This document shows, piece after piece, positions 7,915 to 13,812 of a DNA stretch of 13,812 nucleotides (position 1 is its first letter; every line of letters begins with the position of its first letter). This DNA comes from JACQXM01 sp964569425 (GTDB lineage Bacteria; Planctomycetota; Phycisphaerae; UBA1845), in contig CAZMVD010000113.1 of assembly GCA_964569425.1 (NCBI GenBank), positions 1 to 13,812 on the forward strand. Direction: 5' to 3'. Made by a program: the position numbers and the translations under genes. A model generated the notes under the pieces. That model worked only from the letters and a program-made list of their open reading frames with translations. It was not told where the DNA came from and ran no database searches.

Positions 7915-9363
7915 CTATTCCAGCAGTGAAAGAACCTGTTGGGGCACGCTATTGGCAATCTGAAGAACTCGGCTGGTGCTTTGAACCAGGATTTGCGCCC
8001 GCGTCAGGGCGGAGATTTCCGAGGCAAGATCGGCATCGCGAATCACGGATTCGGAGGCCGTGACGTTCTCCAGGGCCACCCGCTGGCTGTTGATGTTCGG
8101 TTCAATATGGCTGTGCTGGAGGGTTCCGAGCCGTCCGCGGTAGGATGAGACCTGGTTGATCGATTCGTTGACGATTCGCTGGGCGGGCAGCGAATTCCCG
8201 GAGGTCAGGTCGTTGGCTCCGCCGGACCTCAAGGAATACAGCAGCCCGGTCACCGAGTTACCCAGGGTGGAGGTGGCGATTCGCTCAAGCCCGACGAAAA
8301 TCTGTCCGTGAGGATGGACTTCGGGGGCCAGTTGGAACACTCCCCCACCCCCTGCAATGGTAAATGTCGCGGAAGAGAGAGTCTGGGCGAACGCGGGCTG
8401 GAGAAACAGGCGGGCGTCGAGCCCGTTGGCGCGGACATCGGCGCGGAGCCCCCTGACCGCCGCGGGCTGACCGTCGATCAAGACACCGGCATCCACTCCG
8501 GTACGGCGAAGCGTCTGCCCTTGGCCAGCCGCGGCGCCAAAACTGCCGGCGATGGGTGACACGGACACAAACGCATCCGACCCGAACGTGGTGCTCTGGA
8601 GAATCAGGGCGCTGGCGGTTCCCGCACCGCCGGCGGACACGACAGCCGAGACGCCGGTGACGCCGACAATGTTGTTGATCGCGGCCCGGGCTTCGGCCAG
8701 GGTGGTCCCTGAAGCGAAGCTCATGAGTTCGGCGCCAAGAGACCCGCGAAGTTCGACGGTAGCGGCCGACAGTGTCGAGACGCCTCCGGGGTTATTGCCG
8801 ATCAGGGGAATCTGCGCCACCTGGGCTGATTGCGTGATACGCACGGTCACCGTCCGGATCCCGGTCTGGGGCGCGCGGGCGGAGAAAACCGCCAATGAGG
8901 CGATGGCGGTGGTATCGACGGCGGAAGTTCGATAGGCCTTTTCGCCGTCAAGGAGCTTGAGACCGCCGAATGTCGTGGTCTGACCGATGCGGTCGATGCT
9001 GGCCAGGATTGAATCGACCTGCAACTGGTTGGCGTGGATTTCTTCGTCGGTCAGCCCCGCTTCGTTGGCGGAGGAGACGATCAAGGCCTGAAGTTCGAGG
9101 AGCAGTGCGGACACCTCGTTCAGCGCGCCCTCGGCCGTGGAAATGACGTTGTTGGCGCGGGCGGAATTATCGATGGCCTGACCAATGGCGGCGATTTCGC
9201 TGCGGAGCGTTTCGGAGGCGATCAATCCTGCGGGGTCGTCGGCACCGCGATTGATGCGCAGACCGGTGGCAAGTCGCTCGAGCCGTAAGTCGAGATCGCG
9301 TTGATTGGCGCCGAGTTGATGAACGGCGCGCAACGCGGTGATGTTGGTGTTGATGCGGCTCAT
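7915..9363 (-). CDS. fliC: Flagellin A (downstream paralogue of the pair)
   Basis: This 482-aa flagellin is a filament subunit exported by the flagellar type III system. The conserved N-terminal helices span about 1-140 (MSRINTNITALRAVHQLG, LATGLRINRGADDPAGLIAS, DEEIHANQLQVDSILASIDR). The C-terminal helices span about 393-482 (AQRIVNESINQVSSYRGRLG, SEISALTRAQILVQSTSRVL) and end in LSLLE. The middle holds a Flagellin_IN-like unit at about 201-268 (SFASGTTLAEARAAIN, then STTFGSDAFVSV) and a second beta-rich unit (VRGLRADVRANGLDARLFL). I use the ATG at 9361-9363 because flagellins begin MSRINTN; an upstream in-frame ATG at 9396 adds 11 residues without family support. The ribosome binding site is poor compared with flagellin B. 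It has its own sigma-28-like promoter and sits behind the flagellin B terminator, so it can be expressed separately. Confidence 0.96.
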   Translation of the reverse strand: MSRINTNITALRAVHQLGANQRDLDLRLERLATGLRINRGADDPAGLIASETLRSEIAAIGQAIDNSARANNVISTAEGALNEVSALLLELQALIVSSANEAGLTDEEIHANQLQVDSILASIDRIGQTTTFGGLKLLDGEKAYRTSAVDTTAIASLAVFSARAPQTGIRTVTVRITQSAQVAQIPLIGNNPGGVSTLSAATVELRGSLGAELMSFASGTTLAEARAAINNIVGVTGVSAVVSAGGAGTASALILQSTTFGSDAFVSVSPIAGSFGAAAGQGQTLRRTGVDAGVLIDGQPAAVRGLRADVRANGLDARLFLQPAFAQTLSSATFTIAGGGGVFQLAPEVHPHGQIFVGLERIATSTLGNSVTGLLYSLRSGGANDLTSGNSLPAQRIVNESINQVSSYRGRLGTLQHSHIEPNINSQRVALENVTASESVIRDADLASEISALTRAQILVQSTSRVLQIANSVPQQVLSLLE

Positions 9364-9453
9364 GGCGCCATCCGTGACGCAGGATTGCAGGACCAATCGG
9401 CCTCTGCGTGTGGCGGCGCAGCCGTGCGCCGCCTCCGGACCATCCTCTTACGC

Positions 9454-9481
9454 TTGTCGGAAGCCTGTGGATTGGTCTTTA
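9454..9481 (-). promoter_or_regulatory. Sigma-28 (FliA)-like promoter for flagellin A
   Basis: On the minus strand TAAAG (TAAA at 9481-9478) is followed after 16 nt by TCCGACAA (9461-9454). The known sigma-28 consensus in enteric bacteria is TAAA, 15 nt, GCCGATAA; this site matches the -35 fully and the -10 at 6 of 8 positions with one extra spacer base. It lies between the flagellin B terminator and the flagellin A start, about 90 nt before the ATG, which is where such a promoter is expected. Base matching is by eye only. Confidence 0.5.
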
Positions 9482-9504
9482 GCGGACGCTGCAGGAAAAG
9501 AGGC

Positions 9505-9545
9505 AAAAAAAAGGCCGGAGGAGCGACGGGGCGCTTCCTCCGGCC
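9505..9545 (-). terminator. Intrinsic terminator of flagellin B
   Basis: Read on the minus strand, GGCCGGAGGA pairs with TCCTCCGGCC, extended by GCG/CGC across a one-base bulge around a short loop, and is followed directly by eight T residues (9512-9505). It lies 94 nt after the flagellin B stop codon and upstream of the flagellin A promoter. It therefore separates transcription of the two flagellin genes. Confidence 0.92.
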
Positions 9546-9638
9546 CAGGATCAGTCGGTTCGCCGGCGGCTATTGCCGGGACTGGTAGACACCGCGGTCA
9601 CCGCGAATGCCACATAGTTCAATCAGGGCGCCCAGGTA

Positions 9639-11126
9639 TTATCCGAGGAGCGCCAAGGCGTTCTGTGGCTGCGCGTTGGCCAGCCGCAACACGGAGGTCG
9701 AGGCATTCACGAGAATCTGAGCACGGGTCAGACTCGCCGTTTCCGCGGCGAAATCGGCATCACGGATGGCACTTTCTGCAGCCGTAACGTTCTCCCGTGC
9801 AACCTGCAATGAGTTAATGGTTGTCGCGAGGGTGTCCTTCTGGAACCCGCCGAGGCGACCACGCAGGCTGGCCACCTGGTTGATGGCCGAACGGACGATA
9901 CGCTGCGCCGACGCGAAGTTCTGGCTGGTCAGATCGTTTCCAAGCCCCGAACCCAGCGTGGCGAGGAACCCAACCCCGCTGTTGCCCAGTTTGGCCGAGG
10001 ACACTTCGCCGATGCCCAGCGTTTCCTGTCCCGACAATCCGACCGTGGGCGAGATGGAGAACACGGCTCCCCCGCCGGTGATTTCGAAGCTGGTGGATGC
10101 GCCGGTCGTACCGCCGAACGTCGGCGTGAGCGTCAGATCGAGTGACAGTGCGCCGGCCCGCACGGACGCATCCAACCCCTTGACGTTGGCCTGTGAGCCG
10201 TTGATCGTGATTACGCCGTCGGCGCCGTTGTCGGTCTTTTCCGCGGGCTGCGAAGAAAACGCGGTATCGGCGTTCTGAAGCACGGAGACTGACACAAACG
10301 CATCCGACCCGTACGTGGTGCTCTGGAACACGATCGCGGGCGGTCCGCCGGCGGCGGCCGATGCGGTCGCCGAAACGCCGGTCAACTCCTTGGAGCTGTT
10401 GACTGCGGACACGATTTCGGCGGCGGTGGTGCCGGATGCAAAACTGAGAATATCACTTCCAAAGTTGCCACGGACCTGGATGGTCGTTGCTGCGGCGATG
10501 GTGCCGTCGGCGGCGCCGCCGCCGGAAATGCCGGCGCCCAGCGCGCTGACCAGCGCTACTTCCGAGCGCTGGACGACGTTGATGTTGACGTTCCGGAACG
10601 CGCCCGCGGGAATCTTGGCGGCGTTGACCTGAACCTTGGACAGGTGATCGACGGCCGTGCCGGTGGATTCGATCACGTTGATGCCCGAGGTGGTGAATCC
10701 GAAATTGCCGTTGAGCAGTTTCTTGTTTCCGAAGGCGGTGGCTTCGGCCAACCGGTCGATGCTCGCGAGAATGGAGTCGACCTGGATCTGGTTGGCAGCG
10801 ATCTCTTCATCGGTCAGACCCGCGGTGTTGGCGGATTGATCGACGAGGTTCTCCAGGTTGAGCAGGAGCGAGCTGATTTCCTGAAGCCCGCCCTCGGCCA
10901 CGGACACGATGGTGTCCGCGCGGTTGGCATTGTCGATGGCGGTGGAAATCGCGCGAATGCCGCTGCGCAGCGTCTCGGAGGCGATCAGCCCCGCAGGATC
11001 GTCCTTGCCGGTGTTGATTCGCAACCCGGTGCTGAGCCGCTCCAGCGCCTGGTTGAGCGAATGGTTGTTGAGGTCGAGAGCGCGTCGTGCGATCAGGGAT
11101 TGAACGTTCGTGTTGATCCGACTCAT
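9639..11126 (-). CDS. fliC: Flagellin B (upstream paralogue of the pair)
   Basis: This 495-aa flagellin has the conserved N-terminal helices at 1-140 (MSRINTNVQSLIARRALDLN, LSTGLRINTGKDDPAGLIAS, DEEIAANQIQVDSILASIDR). The C-terminal helices at about 406-495 include AQRIVRSAINQVASLRGRLG and LTRAQILVNASTSVLRLANA, ending in ALALLG. The variable middle has a Flagellin_IN-like unit at about 214-280 (SFASGTTAAEIVSAVN, STTYGSDAFVSV) and a second beta-rich unit near 305-335. Both are shared with flagellin A, so the pair arose by duplication. Translation signals differ from flagellin A: a perfect AGGAGG (11143-11138) lies 11 nt before the ATG. With its strong ribosome binding site, long upstream region and own terminator, this is the better candidate for the major filament subunit (inference). 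It contains no cysteine, as is normal for exported flagellins. Confidence 0.96.
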   Translation of the reverse strand: MSRINTNVQSLIARRALDLNNHSLNQALERLSTGLRINTGKDDPAGLIASETLRSGIRAISTAIDNANRADTIVSVAEGGLQEISSLLLNLENLVDQSANTAGLTDEEIAANQIQVDSILASIDRLAEATAFGNKKLLNGNFGFTTSGINVIESTGTAVDHLSKVQVNAAKIPAGAFRNVNINVVQRSEVALVSALGAGISGGGAADGTIAAATTIQVRGNFGSDILSFASGTTAAEIVSAVNSSKELTGVSATASAAAGGPPAIVFQSTTYGSDAFVSVSVLQNADTAFSSQPAEKTDNGADGVITINGSQANVKGLDASVRAGALSLDLTLTPTFGGTTGASTSFEITGGGAVFSISPTVGLSGQETLGIGEVSSAKLGNSGVGFLATLGSGLGNDLTSQNFASAQRIVRSAINQVASLRGRLGGFQKDTLATTINSLQVARENVTAAESAIRDADFAAETASLTRAQILVNASTSVLRLANAQPQNALALLG

Positions 11127-11137
11127 ACGGGTTCATG

Positions 11138-11211
11138 CCTCCTAAAGTCCCGCGGGATGCCGCCATGGCGGGCTCGCGGTCCAAGGTCGCCGGTTGAGTT
11201 GACCGGACGAC
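11138..11211 (-). promoter_or_regulatory. Structured leader and ribosome binding site of flagellin B
   Basis: Reading toward the gene there is a hairpin with stem parts GTCG/CGAC and CCGGT/ACCGG, a one-base bulge and a 7-nt loop (11211-11186). Next come a perfect palindrome CCGCCATGGCGG (11171-11160), a second palindrome TCCCGCGGGA (11157-11148) and then AGGAGG (11143-11138). Pairing such as CCCGC with GCGGG across this stretch could fold the RNA just upstream of the ribosome binding site. An out-of-frame ATG sits one base after AGGAGG (11136-11134) and is too close to be used well; the true start is 11 nt away. A leader of this kind suggests translational control, but no regulator can be named from the sequence. 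Confidence 0.5.
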
Positions 11212-11390
11212 GGGCTCGTAAGGGTTGGTGGTTTATCGACCCTTTGGTTCGGCCGGGAACGAGCTACGCCGCTTCGCTGCCACGCCGAACACCATTCGTT
11301 AAATCCGTGAAGGCCATTGCCCGAGTGGTCCGGCGGCCGCGTTTTCCGGGCGCGACATGCCAGGCCCATAACAGGCCGCGACAACTGCAA

Positions 11391-11418
11391 CCATCGACTC
11401 GCCTATAACCGGCCTTTA
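11391..11418 (-). promoter_or_regulatory. Possible sigma-28-like promoter upstream of flagellin B
   Basis: TAAAG (TAAA at 11418-11415) and GTCGATGG (11398-11391) are separated by 16 nt, the same geometry as the flagellin A site, but the -10 part matches only 5 of 8 consensus bases. It lies about 265 nt before the start codon. A better -10-like octamer, GTCGATAA, is at 11240-11233 but has no TAAA at the right distance. Either could be the true promoter; both are weak calls. Confidence 0.25.
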
Positions 11419-11535
11419 GTACAATCGGACCCCACATTCGGACAAAGAATTCCCATTGGGACACAAGGCAACCCTGTTGGATTGAGGTTCGCGGCGATTC
11501 GGCGTTTCTGCGCCGCACCTTGCAGTTTTATGGGA

Positions 11536-11552
11536 CAAGTGATCGACACTTG
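11536..11552. repeat. Inverted repeat CAAGTG-N5-CACTTG
   Basis: Two perfect 6-base arms flank ATCGA in the long gene-free stretch before flagellin B. There is no T-tract on either side, so it is not an intrinsic terminator. The size and symmetry fit a binding site for a dimeric regulator, but this is one occurrence only and chance cannot be excluded. Confidence 0.35.
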
Positions 11553-11594
11553 AACGCCTGTTGCGCCCTGGCCGAATGAGCTGGAATCTCCGGC

Positions 11595-11624
11595 AAAAAA
11601 GAAACGGCGGGCTGAACCCGCCGT
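11595..11624 (-). terminator. Intrinsic terminator of the HDOD gene
   Basis: On the minus strand ACGGCGGG pairs with CCCGCCGT around a 5-nt loop and is followed by a T-rich run TTTCTTTTTT (complement of 11604-11595). It lies 58 nt after the HDOD stop codon and so isolates that gene from the flagellin B control region. Confidence 0.92.
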
Positions 11625-11681
11625 CGGAGGTCGATCATCAGGGGCGACTATCTCGCCGGCCATCGGCGCTTTGCCGCCTGG

Positions 11682-12605
11682 TCAAGGCGCATGAGTGGGC
11701 GTAAGACGATCCTGCATGGTCTGGGCGATCATGGCGTAGACGTTGCTGGGGATCACGTCGATGCGCAACGCCTGGGCGAGTTCCTCGATATCGCGCTCGA
11801 TGGTGGGGAGCAGCTTGACAAGCACGCTGACATCGATGCCCGCAAAGGCCGTCGCATCGGAACAGACCTGGCGGATGTCGTCCGTTTCGGCCACTTCGCA
11901 CATGAGCTTGGCGATCCGGTCGGAGGCGTTGAGCAGACGCCCGACGGTGGCGGGGTCTCCCGATCCGGGGCTAGGCGACTGGTGAAGGTTGACGGCGTTG
12001 CACACCAATTCAGGCAAAGTCCAGTGTTTCAGCACCATGGCGGAAACCTGGGCATGAGTGACCTCGACCAGTTCGATCTCTTTTTCCGGGGAAATATCAG
12101 CGCCGCGCGGCCGAAACTGAGCCACCACTTTCTTGTAGCGGTCCGGCATGTGTTCGGCCAGAATGGGAATTCCTATGTCGGCCAGCAAAGCGCTGATGAA
12201 CACCTCGTCACGTACTTTGGGCGTGACGGCGTCGGCAAATCGCGACGCCACCACGGAGGCGGCGAGCGTCCGCCGCCAGAAGTAGCTCATGTCCAGCCCG
12301 GCGATTTTCTTTTTGGACATGGTGTCCACGAGATAGCGCCCAAGCAACAACGAACGGGTGCGCTTGGGGCCCAAAAGGGTCAACGCCTGGCGGAGCGAGA
12401 CGATTTTCTCGCGCACGCCAAAGAGCGCCGAATTCACCAGGCGCAGGATTTCGCTGACCGTGCCGGCATCGGCGGACAGGACTTTGACGAGGTCGTCGTA
12501 CCGAAAGTGTGGATCCTGCATGATTTCGAGGAAGCGCATGACCACTTGCGGGATAGAGGGAACCGCGGCGGATTTCTTGATGGACTCGAGAACGTTGGCA
12601 TTCAT
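11682..12605 (-). CDS. HDOD-domain signal transduction protein
   Basis: The 307-aa product is a stand-alone HDOD domain protein, a non-catalytic relative of HD phosphohydrolases found in signalling. The family start is visible (IKKSAAVPSIPQVVMRFLEI at 9-28), with ADAGTVSEILRLVNSALFG at 45-63 and the region ISALLADIGIPIL at 137-149. There the His of an HD pair is Ala142 next to Asp143, so metal-dependent hydrolysis is unlikely. Later histidines H184, H194 and H208 remain. A helical C-terminal part of about 70 residues contains DVSVLVKLLPTIERDIEELA. The start is supported by GGAGAAG about 7 nt upstream of the ATG. HDOD proteins are known to affect motility in Campylobacter jejuni and Xanthomonas. 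Its place beside the flagellin genes makes such a role attractive, but its own terminator shows that it is a separate transcript. Confidence 0.92.
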   Translation of the reverse strand: MNANVLESIKKSAAVPSIPQVVMRFLEIMQDPHFRYDDLVKVLSADAGTVSEILRLVNSALFGVREKIVSLRQALTLLGPKRTRSLLLGRYLVDTMSKKKIAGLDMSYFWRRTLAASVVASRFADAVTPKVRDEVFISALLADIGIPILAEHMPDRYKKVVAQFRPRGADISPEKEIELVEVTHAQVSAMVLKHWTLPELVCNAVNLHQSPSPGSGDPATVGRLLNASDRIAKLMCEVAETDDIRQVCSDATAFAGIDVSVLVKLLPTIERDIEELAQALRIDVIPSNVYAMIAQTMQDRLTPTHAP

Positions 12606-12801
12606 TCGTCTGCTTCTCCGTGGCTGGTACCGAGTTTGGCCATGCGGGCGGCAGCCGATCCGCCGCCGCGCAGAGTTCCGGCGCGGTCGGGGAACCCAGC
12701 GCTGATGCCCGGTCCTTGCGCGTTCATCGGAAGAAGCTTGCCGCGGTATTAGGACTTTCTGGTTCGGCGGGCAGTGTGTGGTTTGACGAAGCGCCCGAAC
12801 A

Positions 12802-12947
12802 TCGCTACAACCCGGGAGTCGCTAGGTGTGTTCGTCGTGCGGGTGGGAGACCGCGCGAAAGAACTGAGATGACAGCCTTTGAACCTGATCAGGACCGAGG
12901 CCGCGGACTCGCCGCTTGTCTCGGAGAAGCCCTGCGTAGGGAAGCGA
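12802..12947 (+). ncRNA. TPP riboswitch (THI element) upstream of thiC
   Basis: The aptamer core is clear: CTGAGAT (12864-12870), CCTTTGAACCTGATC (12876-12890) and GCGTAGGGAAG (12934-12944). These are the thiamine-binding and pyrophosphate-binding signatures of the TPP riboswitch. P1 can form between TCGCT (12802-12806) and AGCGA (12943-12947), followed by the usual CGGGAGTC. The P3 arm is long (about 12824-12862, with TTCG/CGAA and GCGG/CCGC pairs). The P5 arm is also extended: CAGG (12890-12893) pairs with CCTG (12931-12934), and between them CCGAG/CTCGG and GCGG/CCGC add a long hairpin where most members have only a short UAAU-type loop. It lies 83 nt before thiC, where thiamine pyrophosphate binding should switch expression off. 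Confidence 0.9.
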
Positions 12948-13004
12948 CGAAGCCCTCGATGCGACTTGCGGCATTGACGGCACCGCCCTTCCCACCGGGT
13001 TTCC

Positions 13005-13023
13005 CTCCCTGCTGATCCGGGAG
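13005..13023 (+). promoter_or_regulatory. Hairpin masking the thiC ribosome binding site
   Basis: CTCCC (13005-13009) can pair with GGGAG (13019-13023) around a 9-nt loop. GGGAG is the only good ribosome binding site for thiC, ending 7 nt before the ATG. No T-tract follows, so this points to control of translation rather than termination. A competing pairing between GGGAAG in the aptamer 3' strand (12939-12944) and CTTCCC (12988-12993) is possible and could link ligand binding to this hairpin. Confidence 0.5.
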
Positions 13024-13030
13024 TTGAGCC

Positions 13031-13812
13031 ATGACGGCGTCCAATCCGATGGCCCGCGAGAAGCCTGCTTTGTCCGAAACCACGGCGGGGCCGGCCGTCA
13101 AGGCCATATCGACGACAGAACAAGTGCGACCGTATGCGACTCTCCATCAGGGGCCGCTGCCTGCGTCGCGCAAGACTTATGTCCACGGGACATTGCATCC
13201 GTCGGTGCGTGTGCCGATGCGGGAGATTGTTCTGGACCCCACCCGCCAGACCGAAGGGAGAAACACGGTGGAGGCGGCGAACCCACCGATTGCAGTGTAT
13301 GACACGTCCGGGCCATACACGGATTCAAGCGTTGAGATTGACGTTCGACGTGGCATCCACGCACTCAGGCAGTCGTGGATCCATGAGCGTAACGACGTGG
13401 AGGCCTACGGGGGTCGCGCGGTACGGCCGGAGGACAACGGGTACAAGTCTGCCGCGACACGCATCGAAGTGGAACGCTTTCCCGATGTGGCGCGGCGGCC
13501 GGCGCTGCGCGCTCACACCGGACACAATGTCACGCAACTGCACTATGCGCGGCGCGGCATCATCACGCCGGAAATGGAGTTTATCGCCATTCGCGAGAAC
13601 CAGCGGGCGGAGCGTTACGTCGAACTCCTCCGAACGCAACACCCGGGCGAGCGTTTCGGCGCGGCGATTCCACGCGTGATTACGCCGGAGTTCGTGCGCG
13701 ACGAAGTGGCACGCGGACGGGCGATCATCCCCGCCAACATCAACCACCCGGAGAGCGAGCCGATGATCATCGGCCGCAACTTCCTGGTGAAAATCAACGC
13801 CAACATCGGCAA
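13031..13812 (+). CDS. thiC: Phosphomethylpyrimidine synthase ThiC, N-terminal part
   Basis: The first 260 codons are present and the gene runs off the right edge. ThiC is a radical-SAM enzyme that rearranges aminoimidazole ribotide into hydroxymethylpyrimidine phosphate for thiamine synthesis in the cytosol. Clear family motifs are PASRKTYVHG and VRVPMREI near residues 44-66, HNVTQLHYARRGIITPEMEF, ITPEFVRDEVARGRAIIPAN and INHPESEPMIIGRNFLVKIN. The C-terminal cysteine motif that binds the iron-sulfur cluster lies outside the window. The ATG follows GGGAG by 7 nt. The first 30 or so residues (MTASNPMAREKPALSETTAG) are a variable leader; an internal ATG at codon 7 is possible but less well placed. 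Expression is under the TPP riboswitch directly upstream, which independently confirms the assignment. Confidence 0.97.
   Translation, partial: MTASNPMAREKPALSETTAGPAVKAISTTEQVRPYATLHQGPLPASRKTYVHGTLHPSVRVPMREIVLDPTRQTEGRNTVEAANPPIAVYDTSGPYTDSSVEIDVRRGIHALRQSWIHERNDVEAYGGRAVRPEDNGYKSAATRIEVERFPDVARRPALRAHTGHNVTQLHYARRGIITPEMEFIAIRENQRAERYVELLRTQHPGERFGAAIPRVITPEFVRDEVARGRAIIPANINHPESEPMIIGRNFLVKINANIG

Larger units (their letters stand above)
11212..11594. other. Gene-free interval upstream of flagellin B
   Basis: No plausible gene lies between flagellin B and the HDOD terminator; the open frames here are short, lack ribosome binding sites and have no protein-like composition. The interval is less GC-biased than its neighbours. 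It holds two promoter-like candidates, an inverted repeat CAAGTG-ATCGA-CACTTG (11536-11552), a small palindrome CCCATTGGG (11452-11460) and an imperfect direct repeat, ACAATCGGAC (11421-11430) and ACATTCGGAC (11434-11443), 13 nt apart. It is best read as a control region for flagellin B. Confidence 0.5.

Noticed and set aside
11134..11136. ATG one base after the flagellin B ribosome binding site
   Set aside because: Spacing of one base is too short, and its frame is out of register with flagellin and gives a non-protein-like product.
11691..12752. 353-codon plus-strand frame opposite the HDOD gene
   Set aside because: Antisense shadow of a recognised gene; His/Asp/Gly-rich composition typical of reverse-complement translation of GC-rich DNA.
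12783..12811. TTGACG-N17-TACAAC, resembling a housekeeping promoter before thiC
   Set aside because: Its start point would fall about 16 nt inside the riboswitch and remove the P1 5' strand, so it cannot serve the aptamer as drawn.

Overview
The window reads as chromosomal DNA from a GC-rich bacterium, most likely a planctomycete. This rests on the style of the two flagellins (both start MSRINTN and carry a T-D-E-E stretch plus a Y/F-G-S-D-A-F-V-S-V motif), a very long FliD with repeated Flagellin_IN units, the loose gene spacing and the weak ribosome binding sites. The assignment is by recognition only and no marker gene is present. Both window edges cut genes: a carboxyltransferase on the left and thiC on the right.

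Left third (1-2700): the 5' part of a methylcrotonyl-CoA carboxylase beta subunit (minus strand) diverges from a plus-strand run. That run is a Tat-exported Fe/Mn superoxide dismutase, a small unrecognised lipoprotein, and a GNAT acetyltransferase starting 8 nt after the lipoprotein stop.

Middle (2817-11126, all minus): a flagellar filament block read from right to left. Flagellin B ends at a strong intrinsic terminator. Flagellin A follows, behind a sigma-28-like promoter of its own. Next come fliD (filament cap, 1037 aa, enlarged by repeats), fliS (flagellin chaperone) and a secreted TPR protein. Together these supply the filament subunits, their chaperone and the cap that polymerises them.

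Right third (11127-13812): a 468-nt stretch without genes, with palindromes and a structured flagellin leader, then an intrinsic terminator and an HDOD-domain regulator (minus). Diverging from it is a TPP riboswitch on the plus strand with unusually long P3 and P5 arms, followed by a hairpin that can hide the ribosome binding site and the first 260 codons of thiC.

I see no mobile element, CRISPR array, tRNA or rRNA, and no clearly new multi-gene system. The most unusual items are the riboswitch architecture, the repeat-enlarged FliD, the Tat-exported superoxide dismutase and the control region of flagellin B.
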